The notes: generated from the letters alone by a model not told the origin. A DNA stretch of 12,887 nucleotides from CAIKAP01 sp964574605 (GCA_964574605.1 CAZNOK010000147.1:1-12887), one strand, 5' to 3'. Positions 5,532-12,887 are shown, counted from the stretch's first letter. Translations and numbers: made by a program.

Positions 5532-7343
5532 ATGATTCGGTCTGGTTCGCGGCTTATCGTCATTCTGCTGGCGATGGCAGTGGCAGAGTTGTGTCTGTTC
5601 GGTGTCATCAAACTGGCGAAAACCCGGCGGCCACATCCACGGGCTTACACGTCCACCCCCGTCAAAATGGTTTCCTTCGATGACTGGATTCCAGAACAGG
5701 CGCTGGCAACGCTCGAAGTCAGCCGCGCGGACAAGATCGTCGAACTCGCGTTCGATCCGTCGTTCACGGGTGAGCAATCATTCTGGTCGCAGTGGAGACC
5801 ATCGGCGCTCGGTTGGACGTTGTTCCGCCGACAGATCGAGAAGGAAATGGGCTGCGATTACGCGACGATGTGGCATCGGTTGGTGCAGGACGGCGTAACG
5901 ATTGCATCGGGACCGAACAATGCGTTCATCGCCGTCGCGCAGGCGAGCGACGCCGAGTTTCTGAAGAAGCTCAACAACGTGCTCGTCACCGCCACACGCA
6001 ATGACGCCGCGAAGAAGAATGCGACGAACCGCGTTGTCGAGGCGACGCATCGCGACGTGACGTACTGGACAATATCCGGCGGCACTGAGTATCACGCCAT
6101 CATCGGTAATCGCGTCGTGTTGGCGAACAAACTTGACGCACTGAAAGCGGTGCTCGATTGTCAGGCCGACGCCGGTGCCGGCAGCATGGCAAAGCGCGCC
6201 GACTACCAAACCGCCAAACACGCAGCGGGCGGCGTGGCGACGTTGCGCGTGTCGCCGGAGTTGCGCCAGTTCCTCGCGAAACCGAAAGGTGACGCCAAGG
6301 AACAAAATCCGTTGGCCGTGCTGCTGTTCGCCGGGTACACCGATGCGTTGAAGGCGGACACGGGCTGGCTCGCTCTCAGCGCGGACCTGAACGGGCAGTC
6401 GCTCTCGTTGCGTGTCGCGGTGGAGTGCGCGAAGCCGAAAGGCGCGACAGCGTTTTCATGGCCGGCGAAATCTGACGATGGCGCTTGGCCGAACCTCGAC
6501 GTGCCGCGCAAGATCGCCGCGTTGAGTTTGTATCGCAACCTGCACGACTTCTACGCGACGAAGGACACGCTGTTCCCTGAGCGCACGTCGCAACTCATCT
6601 TTTTCGAGAACATGATGGGCATCTTCTTCACCGGCCGTGACCTGACCGAGGAAGTCATGGGCGCGGTGGACCCGCACATCCGCGTCGTGGTTGCCGCGCA
6701 GGAATACGATCCCACCATCGGCACGCCTGTCGTCAAGATGCCGGCGTTTGCGATTGTGTTTCGCATGAAGAACCCAAAACGCTTCGCCCGCATCAGTGAG
6801 GAAGCGTGGCAAAAGGCCTTCGGTCTCGTCAACTTCACCCGCGGCCAGAAAGCCGAGGCCGGCATGATCCTCGACCGCAAAGACCACGCCGGCATCCGTT
6901 ACACCTTCGCTTCGTTCTCGCCCGAAGACGAGCCGGACCGCTCGAAGCTCGACGCTCGTTTCAACTACAGCGCCAGCGTCGCCCACGTCGGCGAGTACCT
7001 CATTTTCAGCTCCACCACGCAACTGACCGAGGACCTGATCGCCGCGCTGCGCAAACCGGCGCCAGCGCCGCTTGATGGTGTGAATGCGCTCCTCGAAATT
7101 GACGGCACACGTCTCGCCGAGATTCTCGACTTGAACCGCGAGCCGATGATCCGCGGCAGCATGTTGAAGAAGGGCCAAGAACGCGCCGCAGCCGAAGCTG
7201 AATTCAACCGGAACATCAGCATCGCCCGGTTCCTCGGCCACGCCACGCTCAACCTCGGCGCGCCCGACGGCAAAGTCGCCGGCGAACTGACCTTCAACCT
7301 ACACGGCCCAGCCCGCAAACAAACCGCCATGCTCAAACCATGA
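5532..7343 (+). CDS. Membrane-anchored protein of unknown function (possibly DUF3352-like)
   Basis: This 603-residue protein begins with a positively charged N-terminus and one hydrophobic helix (about residues 8-27, LIVILLAMAVAELCLFGVI) followed by KLAKTRR. That predicts a single N-terminal anchor with the bulk outside the cytoplasm, or an uncleaved signal. The rest is soluble with no catalytic motif I can name. Stretches such as YHAIIGNRVVLANKLDALKAVLD, and a later FSSTTQLTEDLIAALR in a similar setting, look like two halves of a duplicated fold. They resemble planctomycete/verrucomicrobial DUF3352-type proteins. That resemblance is tentative. The gene has a good ribosome binding site and its stop overlaps the DUF1800 start by four bases (ATGA). 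It is therefore the first gene of a translationally coupled unit with DUF1800 and DUF1501. The Lys/Arg-rich end (GPARKQTAMLKP) gives no further clue. Confidence 0.7.
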   Translation: MIRSGSRLIVILLAMAVAELCLFGVIKLAKTRRPHPRAYTSTPVKMVSFDDWIPEQALATLEVSRADKIVELAFDPSFTGEQSFWSQWRPSALGWTLFRRQIEKEMGCDYATMWHRLVQDGVTIASGPNNAFIAVAQASDAEFLKKLNNVLVTATRNDAAKKNATNRVVEATHRDVTYWTISGGTEYHAIIGNRVVLANKLDALKAVLDCQADAGAGSMAKRADYQTAKHAAGGVATLRVSPELRQFLAKPKGDAKEQNPLAVLLFAGYTDALKADTGWLALSADLNGQSLSLRVAVECAKPKGATAFSWPAKSDDGAWPNLDVPRKIAALSLYRNLHDFYATKDTLFPERTSQLIFFENMMGIFFTGRDLTEEVMGAVDPHIRVVVAAQEYDPTIGTPVVKMPAFAIVFRMKNPKRFARISEEAWQKAFGLVNFTRGQKAEAGMILDRKDHAGIRYTFASFSPEDEPDRSKLDARFNYSASVAHVGEYLIFSSTTQLTEDLIAALRKPAPAPLDGVNALLEIDGTRLAEILDLNREPMIRGSMLKKGQERAAAEAEFNRNISIARFLGHATLNLGAPDGKVAGELTFNLHGPARKQTAMLKP

Positions 7344-8473
7344 CGTGGACGCCGCATCAACAGCCGTGGGACCGCACGCGCGCCGCTCACCTGTTTCGGC
7401 GCGCGGCGTTCGGCGCGAACCAGAACGAGTTGGAACGCGCGCTCAGCGACGGCCCGGCCAAGACGATTGATCGCCTGTTGAAACCGTCTGCCGACGTGAC
7501 CGCGTTCAATCGTGAGCAGGACGCCTGTGAAACCTTGACGCTCCCCGAACTGCGCGGCTGGTGGCTGCGACGGATGATGGCCACGCCGCATCCGTTGCTG
7601 GAGAAGATGACGTTGTTCTGGCACGGCTGCTTCGGCGTCGGTTTCAACCGCGTTAATCACGCCGACCTCATGCGGGCGCACATTCGCACGCTGCGCGCCC
7701 ACGCGCTCGGCAAGTTCGATGCGTTGCTCAGCGCGCTTGTCCACGATCCCGCCCTCTTCCTCGCCGCCGGCGGTGCAGACAACCCGAAGGCGAAGCCGAA
7801 CGAGTATTTCGCCCGCCAACTCCTCACGCGCTACACCATCGGCGACGGCCAGTTCACGCCGCGCGATGTCACTGACACCGCGCGCGCGTTCACCGGGTTC
7901 CACGTTCGCGGCGGCAAATGGCGTGACGTTCCTTCCGACCACGACGACGGCCCGAAAACCATCTTTGGACAGACCGGCCCGTGGACGCCATCCGATTTTG
8001 CGCGCCTCGCCGCGAAGCAACCTACGACAGCCCGGCGTGTTGTCCGCGCGCTCTACCGCTGCTTCATCTCCGAGGAACAGGAGCCGACCGACGAGATGAT
8101 CGAGCCGCTCGTGCGCAGTTTTGCCGCCGACCTCGACATCGGCAAACTCGTGGCGACGATGTTGCGTTCCCAGATTTTCTTTTCGTCGCCGTTGCAACGG
8201 GTCAAGAGTCCGGTGGAGTTGGTCATCGGCATCTGCCGGACGTTGGGAGTGACGGTGCCGACGTTGCCGCTCGGCGCTGAACTCGCGGAGCTTGGCCAGA
8301 ATCTGTACCAACCGCCGACGCTCAAAGGTTGGCCCGGTGGCCGCGCGTGGATCAACCACGCCACAATCATTGGACGCACCAAACTTGTGACTCGACTCCT
8401 CGGAAACAAGAAGTTTCCCGCCGACTTGTTCGATGTTGCCGACCCGGCTTCACCGGAGTTTCAACTCGCATGA
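7340..8473 (+). CDS. DUF1800 family protein
   Basis: This 377-residue protein belongs to DUF1800 (PF08811), a family of unknown biochemical function widespread in Planctomycetota, Verrucomicrobiota and Proteobacteria. Family motifs appear in order: HLFRRAAFG (17-25), WWLRRMM (74-80), EKMTLFWHGCF (88-98), the block from NEYFARQ (154-160) to ARAFTGF (181-187), and HDDGPKTIFG (201-210). The core block deviates from the common NYARELLEL-type pattern: it reads ARQLLTRYTIG, so the usual acidic residues after Arg and after Leu-Leu are replaced by Gln and Thr. Whether they matter is unknown. The protein is compact for the family and has no signal peptide or membrane helix, unlike its partners on both sides. 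Start and stop each overlap a neighbour by four bases (ATGA), and no Shine-Dalgarno site is seen before the start. Translation is thus probably coupled to the upstream gene. DUF1800 genes typically sit beside DUF1501 genes, as here. Confidence 0.9.
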   Translation: MTWTPHQQPWDRTRAAHLFRRAAFGANQNELERALSDGPAKTIDRLLKPSADVTAFNREQDACETLTLPELRGWWLRRMMATPHPLLEKMTLFWHGCFGVGFNRVNHADLMRAHIRTLRAHALGKFDALLSALVHDPALFLAAGGADNPKAKPNEYFARQLLTRYTIGDGQFTPRDVTDTARAFTGFHVRGGKWRDVPSDHDDGPKTIFGQTGPWTPSDFARLAAKQPTTARRVVRALYRCFISEEQEPTDEMIEPLVRSFAADLDIGKLVATMLRSQIFFSSPLQRVKSPVELVIGICRTLGVTVPTLPLGAELAELGQNLYQPPTLKGWPGGRAWINHATIIGRTKLVTRLLGNKKFPADLFDVADPASPEFQLA

Positions 8474-9648
8474 ACCTGACCCGACGAGAGTTTCTCCGCG
8501 TCTCAACGCTCGCCGCACTCGCGCCGTTCACACCGGCAATCCTGCAACGCGCCGCACTCGCCGCCGGCGACGGCCACAACGTACTCGTCGTTGTCCAGTT
8601 GTCCGGCGGCAATGACGGCTTGAACTGTGTCGTCCCGTACGCTGACGACGAATACGCGAAGCACCGCAACACGCTTCGCTTGAGCGCGCGCGAAGTATTG
8701 AAGATCAACGACCAACTCGGTTTTCATCCGGCGATGACAGAGTGGAAACGGTTGTTCGATCAGGGTTTGGCCAGCGTCGTCCAAGGCGTCGGCTACCCGA
8801 AATCGAGTCGCAATCATCCCGAAGCCGCGCGCGACTGGCAGACCGCGTGTCCCGGTGACGTGAATTGGCCGGTCGGCTGGGTCGGTCAATTCGCCGATCA
8901 AGTTTGCGCGCGGGATTCCGCTGCCGTGCCAGTCGCGCTCATCACGCCTTTCACGAATCCCGTCGCTCTCACCGCCGAACGCGCCATCATCCCATCAGTT
9001 CGCAAGATAGAAGACGCCGCGTGGCCAGCCAGCGCGCCGCGCCCGGCGTCGGGCAACCCGTTGCTCGATTACGTCCGCGCCGCTTCTGTTGTTGCCGGCG
9101 AACACAGTCGCGCAATTCAGGCCGCTGCGTCGCGCACCGGTAATTATCCCGCCACGCCGTTTGCTCACGGCCTTCACATCGCGGCCAATCTCGTCCGCGC
9201 TGACGTTGGCTTCCGCATCCTCTACCTCGAACTGGGCGGCGGCGACATCGGCGGCTTCGACAATCACGCCGGCCAAAAGGACAATCACGCGGCATTGCTC
9301 CGGCAGTTTGCCGGCGGCGTCGCGGCGTTCATGGACGACTTGCGCCGCGATGGTCTGGTGGAACGCGTGTTGTTGATGACGATTTCCGAGTTTGGCCGCA
9401 CGCTCACTGAGAATGGCCGTCGCGGCACCGACCACGGTGCGGCGGCGCCGGTATTCATGGCGGGTGGCCGGCTCAAGCCCGGCTTGATCGGCGCGCATCC
9501 TGATTTGCGCTTGCTCGACAACGGAGCGCCGCGTCATCACACGGATTTCCGTAGCGTCTATGCCACCGTCTTCGAGCGCTGGCTCGGCCTCGATTCGCAG
9601 ACGATTCTCGGCGAGAAGTTCGAGACGATTGATTTGATTCGCAGCTAA
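8470..9648 (+). CDS. Tat-exported DUF1501 family protein
   Basis: This 392-residue protein belongs to DUF1501 (PF07394), which is related to the alkaline phosphatase/sulfatase fold. It has a Tat signal (TRREFLR at 4-10, hydrophobic stretch to about 31). Family motifs follow in order: LSGGNDGLN (44-52), GVGYP (106-110), GGFDNHAGQ (261-269), ISEFGRT (305-311), ENGRRGTDHG (314-323) and HHTDFRSVYATVFERWL (356-372). The Asp and His residues in these motifs are likely metal or active-site ligands by analogy with the superfamily. The common Ser-His-Phe after GVGYP is here NHPEA, a small departure. Start 8470 overlaps the DUF1800 stop (ATGA) and places the Tat signal at the N-terminus; an in-frame ATG at 8329 would bury it. 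It probably functions with the DUF1800 partner outside the cytoplasm. Function is unknown. Confidence 0.92.
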   Translation: MNLTRREFLRVSTLAALAPFTPAILQRAALAAGDGHNVLVVVQLSGGNDGLNCVVPYADDEYAKHRNTLRLSAREVLKINDQLGFHPAMTEWKRLFDQGLASVVQGVGYPKSSRNHPEAARDWQTACPGDVNWPVGWVGQFADQVCARDSAAVPVALITPFTNPVALTAERAIIPSVRKIEDAAWPASAPRPASGNPLLDYVRAASVVAGEHSRAIQAAASRTGNYPATPFAHGLHIAANLVRADVGFRILYLELGGGDIGGFDNHAGQKDNHAALLRQFAGGVAAFMDDLRRDGLVERVLLMTISEFGRTLTENGRRGTDHGAAAPVFMAGGRLKPGLIGAHPDLRLLDNGAPRHHTDFRSVYATVFERWLGLDSQTILGEKFETIDLIRS

Positions 9649-9703
9649 AAACGGGCTGGACACTGCGGCTGGCTTTCGACATTCTCACCAACAAATCAGA
9701 ACA

Positions 9704-9710
9704 GAGGAGA
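9704..9710 (+). promoter_or_regulatory. Ribosome binding site for the Gfo/Idh/MocA gene
   Basis: GAGGAGA lies 5 bases before the ATG at 9716. This strong site suggests independent initiation, although the 67-bp gap after the DUF1501 stop shows no clear promoter or terminator and read-through is possible. Confidence 0.7.
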
Positions 9711-9715
9711 ATTCC

Positions 9716-11119
9716 ATGAATCGTCGTGAATTTATCAAGAATGCAGCCATCACCGGAGCCGGCCTGCTCATTCTGCCGAGCGGCACATTGCGCGGGCAAA
9801 ATGCGCCGAGCAACAAACTCAACATCGCCCTCGTCGGTTCGTGGGGACGCGGCGCCGCGCATTTCGACTCGCTCGGCACCGAGAATGTTGCCGCCATCTG
9901 CGACATCAACGAAGACCATCTCGCGTTCGGCGCGAAGCGGTTCCCCGACGCCAAGACCTACATTGACTGGCGGAAGATGCTCGACGACTACAAGAAACTC
10001 AAGCTCGACGCCGTCGTCTGTTGCAGCGCCGATCACTGCCATGCGTTCATCGCGAACTGGTCGTTGAACCGCGACCTGCATTGTTATTGCGAGAAACCGC
10101 TCGCGATCACCGTCGAGGAAGCGCGCGTCGTGCGGGCCAACTGGATGAAGAAGAAAGGCAAACTCGCCTCGCAAGTCGGCATGCAGCGTCACGCGATGCA
10201 GAACTTCAACCGCGTCCGCGAGCTTGTCCGCGACGGCGCCATCGGCGAGTTGACCGCCGCCTACGCCTGGGGCAACCGGCAAGTCAAACCCGCCGGCGGC
10301 GACTACGATGAAAAGAAAGGCATCCTCTTCTTCAAGGACCAGCCAAACCGGCCGGCTGGTTATCTGCCCGCCGCGGGCGAGCCGCCGAAGGGCATGCACT
10401 ACGACCTCTGGCTCGGCCCGTCGTACGAGCATCCGTACAACCCCGGCTACTTCGCGCTTGGCCCCGGCATGAATTGCCTGTCGTGGAATATGTTTTGGGA
10501 TTTCGGCGTCGGCCAGATCGGCGACATGGGCAGCCACACCATGGACCTGTGCTGGAACGCCATTGACGCCACGTTGCCGACGACCGCCGAGGCAAAGGGC
10601 GACCCGTTCAATCCCGACATCACACCGATCAAATGCGAATCACACTTCGACCTGCCCGCCAACGACTGGCGCGGCCCGATCCGCGTGAGTTGGTACCAAG
10701 GCCGCGTCATGCCGCCGTCGCCGAAGAAATACATTGACCTCAACAACATTGACCACGGCGCCATGTTCAAAGGCACCAAAGGCTACGTCATTTGCAGCTT
10801 CAACGACCGCGTCGTCGTGCCGTTCGGCGACACCGCCGACTTCACCTATTACAAGCCACGCAAGAAGGAAGACGTGCTGCCGCCGCTCGGCCACTTCCAG
10901 CAACAATGGCTCGACGCCTGTAAGGATCCCAGCCGCAAGACCGCGTGCGACTTCGAGTATAGCGGCAACATGATTGAGATGATGCTGCTCGGTCTCGTCG
11001 CCTACCGCGCGGGCAAGAAGCTCCAGTACGACCCGGTCAAAGGCCAAGTCACCAACCATCCTTCAGCGAACCAATACCTCAGCCGCCAATACCGCGAAGG
11101 CTGGAAACTCAACGGCTAA
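9716..11119 (+). CDS. Tat-exported Gfo/Idh/MocA family oxidoreductase
   Basis: This 467-residue protein has a short Tat signal (NRREFIK at 2-8, then AAITGAGLLILPSG). The nucleotide-binding Rossmann fold follows: NIALVGSWGRG with the turn at 41-46, and Asp63 in AAICDIN, which favours NAD(H) but does not prove it. EKP (126-128) supplies the conserved Lys127. GDMGSH (269-274) supplies the Asp270/His274 pair expected for hydride transfer. The layout matches secreted dehydrogenases of this family common in Planctomycetota/Verrucomicrobiota. Members oxidise or reduce sugars and cyclitols; some relatives with bound NAD act as glycosidases (GH109). Both activities are possible, and the substrate cannot be read from sequence. 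The neighbouring exported glycosidase-type genes are consistent with glycan processing. It is the last plus-strand gene, ending 31 bases before the palindrome at 11151. Confidence 0.9.
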   Translation: MNRREFIKNAAITGAGLLILPSGTLRGQNAPSNKLNIALVGSWGRGAAHFDSLGTENVAAICDINEDHLAFGAKRFPDAKTYIDWRKMLDDYKKLKLDAVVCCSADHCHAFIANWSLNRDLHCYCEKPLAITVEEARVVRANWMKKKGKLASQVGMQRHAMQNFNRVRELVRDGAIGELTAAYAWGNRQVKPAGGDYDEKKGILFFKDQPNRPAGYLPAAGEPPKGMHYDLWLGPSYEHPYNPGYFALGPGMNCLSWNMFWDFGVGQIGDMGSHTMDLCWNAIDATLPTTAEAKGDPFNPDITPIKCESHFDLPANDWRGPIRVSWYQGRVMPPSPKKYIDLNNIDHGAMFKGTKGYVICSFNDRVVVPFGDTADFTYYKPRKKEDVLPPLGHFQQQWLDACKDPSRKTACDFEYSGNMIEMMLLGLVAYRAGKKLQYDPVKGQVTNHPSANQYLSRQYREGWKLNG

Positions 11120-11150
11120 GAAGTTCTCCGAAACATTTCCGGAACATCAC

Positions 11151-11178
11151 GTAGGGGCGACGCATGCGTCGCCCCTAC
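11151..11178. terminator. Perfect 28-bp palindrome between convergent genes
   Basis: The arm GTAGGGGCGACGCA (11151-11164) is followed directly by its exact reverse complement (11165-11178). It sits in the 83-bp gap between the plus-strand gene ending at 11119 and the minus-strand gene ending at 11203. On the plus strand it is followed by AACTTTTC, a weak T-run. A bidirectional terminator is plausible from position. A dispersed REP-like repeat is an alternative, since near-identical arms are the kind of thing seen in many copies. Confidence 0.55.
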
Positions 11179-11202
11179 AACTTTTCGTCGCCAGAACGTT
11201 TT

Positions 11203-12609
11203 TCAGCGCGGATACTGCCAGACCCAATCGCCTTTGTCCTTGTCCCATCGCGGCGGTTTCCCGCTGGTGGTGGCAAAAACGCCGTCGTCGTCTTTCTGAT
11301 TCCAGCCGACCGACCAAAGCGCGAATCCGACCCCATCGCGACGATAGCGGAGCGGTTCGCCGGTGATGACATCGTTGGGGACTTTGGCGAGAAATTCCGG
11401 CACGAGCGCGGCGAGTTTGTCCGGCAACGCACCCTTCGCGAGACGGTGGCGTTCGAGTGCACACGCAACAACGACTTCGTCCACGGTCGTTTGCGCCGCC
11501 GCAGCAGTCTTGGCGCAAGTGGTAACAGCCGGCAAAAGCAATTTGCTGAGGACATTGTATGGAGACGTTCGCTTTGTTGCGAACGTGTTTTCCATCCGCT
11601 GCCACGTTGCCGGATCGAGCCGGCGATGAGCCAAGTCAATCGCAGGCCAGAAACTCTCGCTGTGGATGCGATCAACAGTCAGCATATTCTGATACCACCA
11701 ACCGGTCGGAACGGCGCGGAGAAACAACGCCCCCAACACCGGCTGAACTCCACCGTCGGTAAACACATGGAGCAGCAACGAGCGTTCCTTTGGTTTGTTG
11801 ATGAGCCAGCGGCAGGCGTAATGGGCAAAGAGCCGTTCGCCGCGCATCGCATGGGCAAAGGCGGCAAGCTGGTCAACGTTGGCGAACTCAGCCTGCAACG
11901 CCGCCAGTTGCCGGTCGTTCCAACGATGAACAGCGATTCCTTCCCACACCGGTTGCGCGGCCAAATCGAGCATGGCGATCCGTACCAGACACGAAATCAG
12001 CAAGGGTTCGTCCTTGATCGTGTCAGCGAGTCGCAAACAGAGCCGCACATCCTCAAACGCAGCTTCGGTCTGTCCCGCCGACAATTCCGCCAGCGCGCGG
12101 AGCCGGTATACGCGTGCCACGTTGCGGAGTTGGGCGAGGTGTGGAAGTGCCGCGCTGAAGTTGTCCTCATAGCGAATGGGGAACCGGCACTTGGGCCGTT
12201 GCTGCAACGCCTCACTGATCTCGCGCATCATCGGCTCATACACCTTCAATGCCACCAACAGATCATCGTTGGTGAAACATTTCTTCCACGCTGCGAGGTT
12301 TTCAACGCGGCCCACGTGCCAGTCGCCCGCCCTGCCCTTGGAGTCGGGCAAACGAAGCGCATCGAGCTTCGGCTTCTGCGGCGGCTTCGGAAACAACTCG
12401 GCGAACAGCGGTGTCATCGCAAAATTCTCCGCATCCGGCACCGGCGGCGGTGTGATGGACTTCCAGTCGAAATTGTCGCCTCTCGCCTCACACTCGCGCT
12501 GGTGGACATTCCACGCGTGTTCGCCGCGCCAGTTCTCGACCGCGATGAACAGACCGAACAACGTCACCAAACACACCACGACGAACAACAAACGCTTCAA
12601 CCATTTCAT
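11203..12609 (-). CDS. Membrane-anchored hypothetical protein with pseudopilin-like C-terminus
   Basis: This 468-residue protein starts with a basic MKWLKRL and one hydrophobic helix (about residues 6-22, LLFVVVCLVTLFGLFI), predicting a single anchor. Near residue 50 it has the stretch PPPVPDAENFAMTP, which I associate with hypothetical proteins encoded downstream of ECF sigma factors in Verrucomicrobiota. The middle is alpha-helical, with an Ala/Leu-rich stretch like a helical-repeat domain (RVYRLRALAELSAG onward). Residues about 380-445 resemble the end of type II secretion pseudopilins: PEFLAKVPNDVITGEPLRYR, then SVGWNQKDDDG, where the Asp cluster would be a metal-binding site. No enzyme motif is visible. 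The start at 12609 is supported by GGAGGT 6 bases upstream and by ATGA overlap with the preceding gene; starting at 12831 would add 74 residues of low-complexity sequence. Function unknown. Confidence 0.75.
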   Translation of the reverse strand: MKWLKRLLFVVVCLVTLFGLFIAVENWRGEHAWNVHQRECEARGDNFDWKSITPPPVPDAENFAMTPLFAELFPKPPQKPKLDALRLPDSKGRAGDWHVGRVENLAAWKKCFTNDDLLVALKVYEPMMREISEALQQRPKCRFPIRYEDNFSAALPHLAQLRNVARVYRLRALAELSAGQTEAAFEDVRLCLRLADTIKDEPLLISCLVRIAMLDLAAQPVWEGIAVHRWNDRQLAALQAEFANVDQLAAFAHAMRGERLFAHYACRWLINKPKERSLLLHVFTDGGVQPVLGALFLRAVPTGWWYQNMLTVDRIHSESFWPAIDLAHRRLDPATWQRMENTFATKRTSPYNVLSKLLLPAVTTCAKTAAAAQTTVDEVVVACALERHRLAKGALPDKLAALVPEFLAKVPNDVITGEPLRYRRDGVGFALWSVGWNQKDDDGVFATTSGKPPRWDKDKGDWVWQYPR

Positions 12610-12887
12610 GATCGCACCTCCAGAATCTGCGTCATGAGGAGTTGACGCTGTTGGAATGCCTCGCCCGACAGGTGATTGCCGTTCCCGTTGCCGCGCGGCT
12701 GCGGCGTCGCCAACTGCAACAGCGCAATCAACACCCACGCCGCCGCGACCGCGCCCCAAGCCACCGGCGACGGCCAGAGCCACTCCCGCCACACCGGCGC
12801 GGGCGCGACATTGATGATTTCCCGCCGCCACGACGCGGGGACTTGCCGGAACTGCTGGCTTCGCAACTTCTCTTCAAACCTGTCGTT
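12606..12887 (-). CDS. Small single-pass membrane protein, 5' end outside window
   Basis: The frame is open to the right edge and reads NDRFEEKLRSQQFRQVPASW from the edge, with 93 residues visible. It then carries one probable membrane helix (PVAWGAVAAAWVLIALLQLA) and a polar tail ending ILEVRS. A TTG at 12866 could serve as start, but the continuous open frame and the acidic/basic NDRFEEKL lead suggest the true start lies just beyond the window. The pattern of a short cytoplasmic stretch with R-Q-V-P-x-x-W-R, then one helix, matches small proteins I associate with ECF sigma factor operons in Verrucomicrobiota. It could be an anti-sigma-like or accessory membrane protein. This is inference, because no sigma gene is in view. 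The stop overlaps the next gene by four bases (ATGA), so the two are coupled. Confidence 0.65.
   Translation of the reverse strand, partial: NDRFEEKLRSQQFRQVPASWRREIINVAPAPVWREWLWPSPVAWGAVAAAWVLIALLQLATPQPRGNGNGNHLSGEAFQQRQLLMTQILEVRS
12616..12621 (-). promoter_or_regulatory. Strong ribosome binding site for the 12609 gene
   Basis: On the minus strand GGAGGT lies 6 bases before the ATG at 12609, within the 3' end of the upstream gene. It is the best Shine-Dalgarno match in the window and decides the start. Confidence 0.75.

Noticed and set aside
6965..8359. Minus-strand open frame of 464 codons across the DUF1800 gene
   Set aside because: It is the antisense of clearly recognised DUF1800 motifs and of the end of the preceding gene; it has no domain and an Arg-rich composition typical of shadow frames in GC-rich DNA.
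8329..8469. Upstream in-frame extension of the DUF1501 gene
   Set aside because: It overlaps the DUF1800 gene by 145 bases and would bury the Tat signal, whereas 8470 gives an ATGA junction.
9649..9715. Possible terminator or promoter between DUF1501 and the Gfo/Idh/MocA gene
   Set aside because: No inverted repeat, T-run or convincing -35/-10 pair is visible beyond the ribosome binding site.
11164..12645. Long plus-strand open frame of 493 codons opposite the minus-strand gene
   Set aside because: It starts inside the 28-bp palindrome, has an Arg/His-rich composition with no recognisable domain, and is opposite a coherent minus-strand protein with a membrane helix, a strong ribosome binding site and an ATGA junction.
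12610..12831. Upstream in-frame extension of the 468-residue minus-strand protein
   Set aside because: The extra 74 residues are low-complexity Gly/Ala/Arg, are antisense-frame to the real upstream gene, and ignore the GGAGGT site before 12609.
1..12887. CRISPR array, tRNA or rRNA genes, transposase, toxin-antitoxin or phage genes
   Set aside because: No regularly spaced direct repeats, no recognisable RNA genes and no protein with such motifs were found on either strand.

Overview
The window is dense, GC-rich bacterial DNA. The protein set points to the Planctomycetota/Verrucomicrobiota group, most likely a heterotrophic Verrucomicrobium. Reasons: a DUF1800/DUF1501 pair, several Tat-exported proteins (MKTSRRDFL, MKTTRRNFL, MNLTRREFL and MNRREFI starts), a Tat-exported Gfo/Idh/MocA oxidoreductase, a secreted sialidase, and two small-operon proteins of a kind I associate with ECF sigma factors in this group. 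The taxonomy is inferred from gene content only. No rRNA, tRNA, transposase or CRISPR array is visible.

Layout. Bases 2-133 hold the tail of an unrecognised gene. It is followed after 2 bases by a Tat-exported GH42-like glycosidase (136-1947) and a Tat-exported FAD-dependent oxidoreductase (1970-3370). A 204-bp gap with a hairpin and a tandem palindromic operator-like block precedes a secreted GH33-type sialidase with a complete catalytic set (3575-5245). A 286-bp gap packed with palindromes precedes a tightly coupled three-gene unit: a membrane-anchored protein of unknown function (5532-7343), DUF1800 (7340-8473) and DUF1501 (8470-9648). Both junctions are 4-base ATGA overlaps. A Tat-exported Gfo/Idh/MocA protein follows (9716-11119). 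The last two genes are on the minus strand (12887-12606 partial, then 12609-11203). They converge on the plus-strand genes across an 83-bp gap that holds a perfect 28-bp palindrome.

How the genes may work together. The plus-strand genes look like an exported glycan-processing group: two glycosidase-type enzymes plus two redox enzymes that could act on released or modified sugars outside the cytoplasm. The DUF1800/DUF1501 unit is a common exported pair of unknown function in these phyla. The most interesting non-coding signal is an 18-bp palindrome, TGGTT-N8-AACCA. It occurs twice in tandem at 21-bp spacing before the sialidase and once before the DUF1800/DUF1501 unit. This suggests one unidentified dimeric regulator acting on both. 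The gaps also hold REP/REPIN-like hairpins and two perfect 28-bp palindromes of unrelated sequence.

I see no clear new defence or mobile system. The best leads are the shared operator motif, the ATGA-coupled three-gene unit, and the palindrome-rich gaps.
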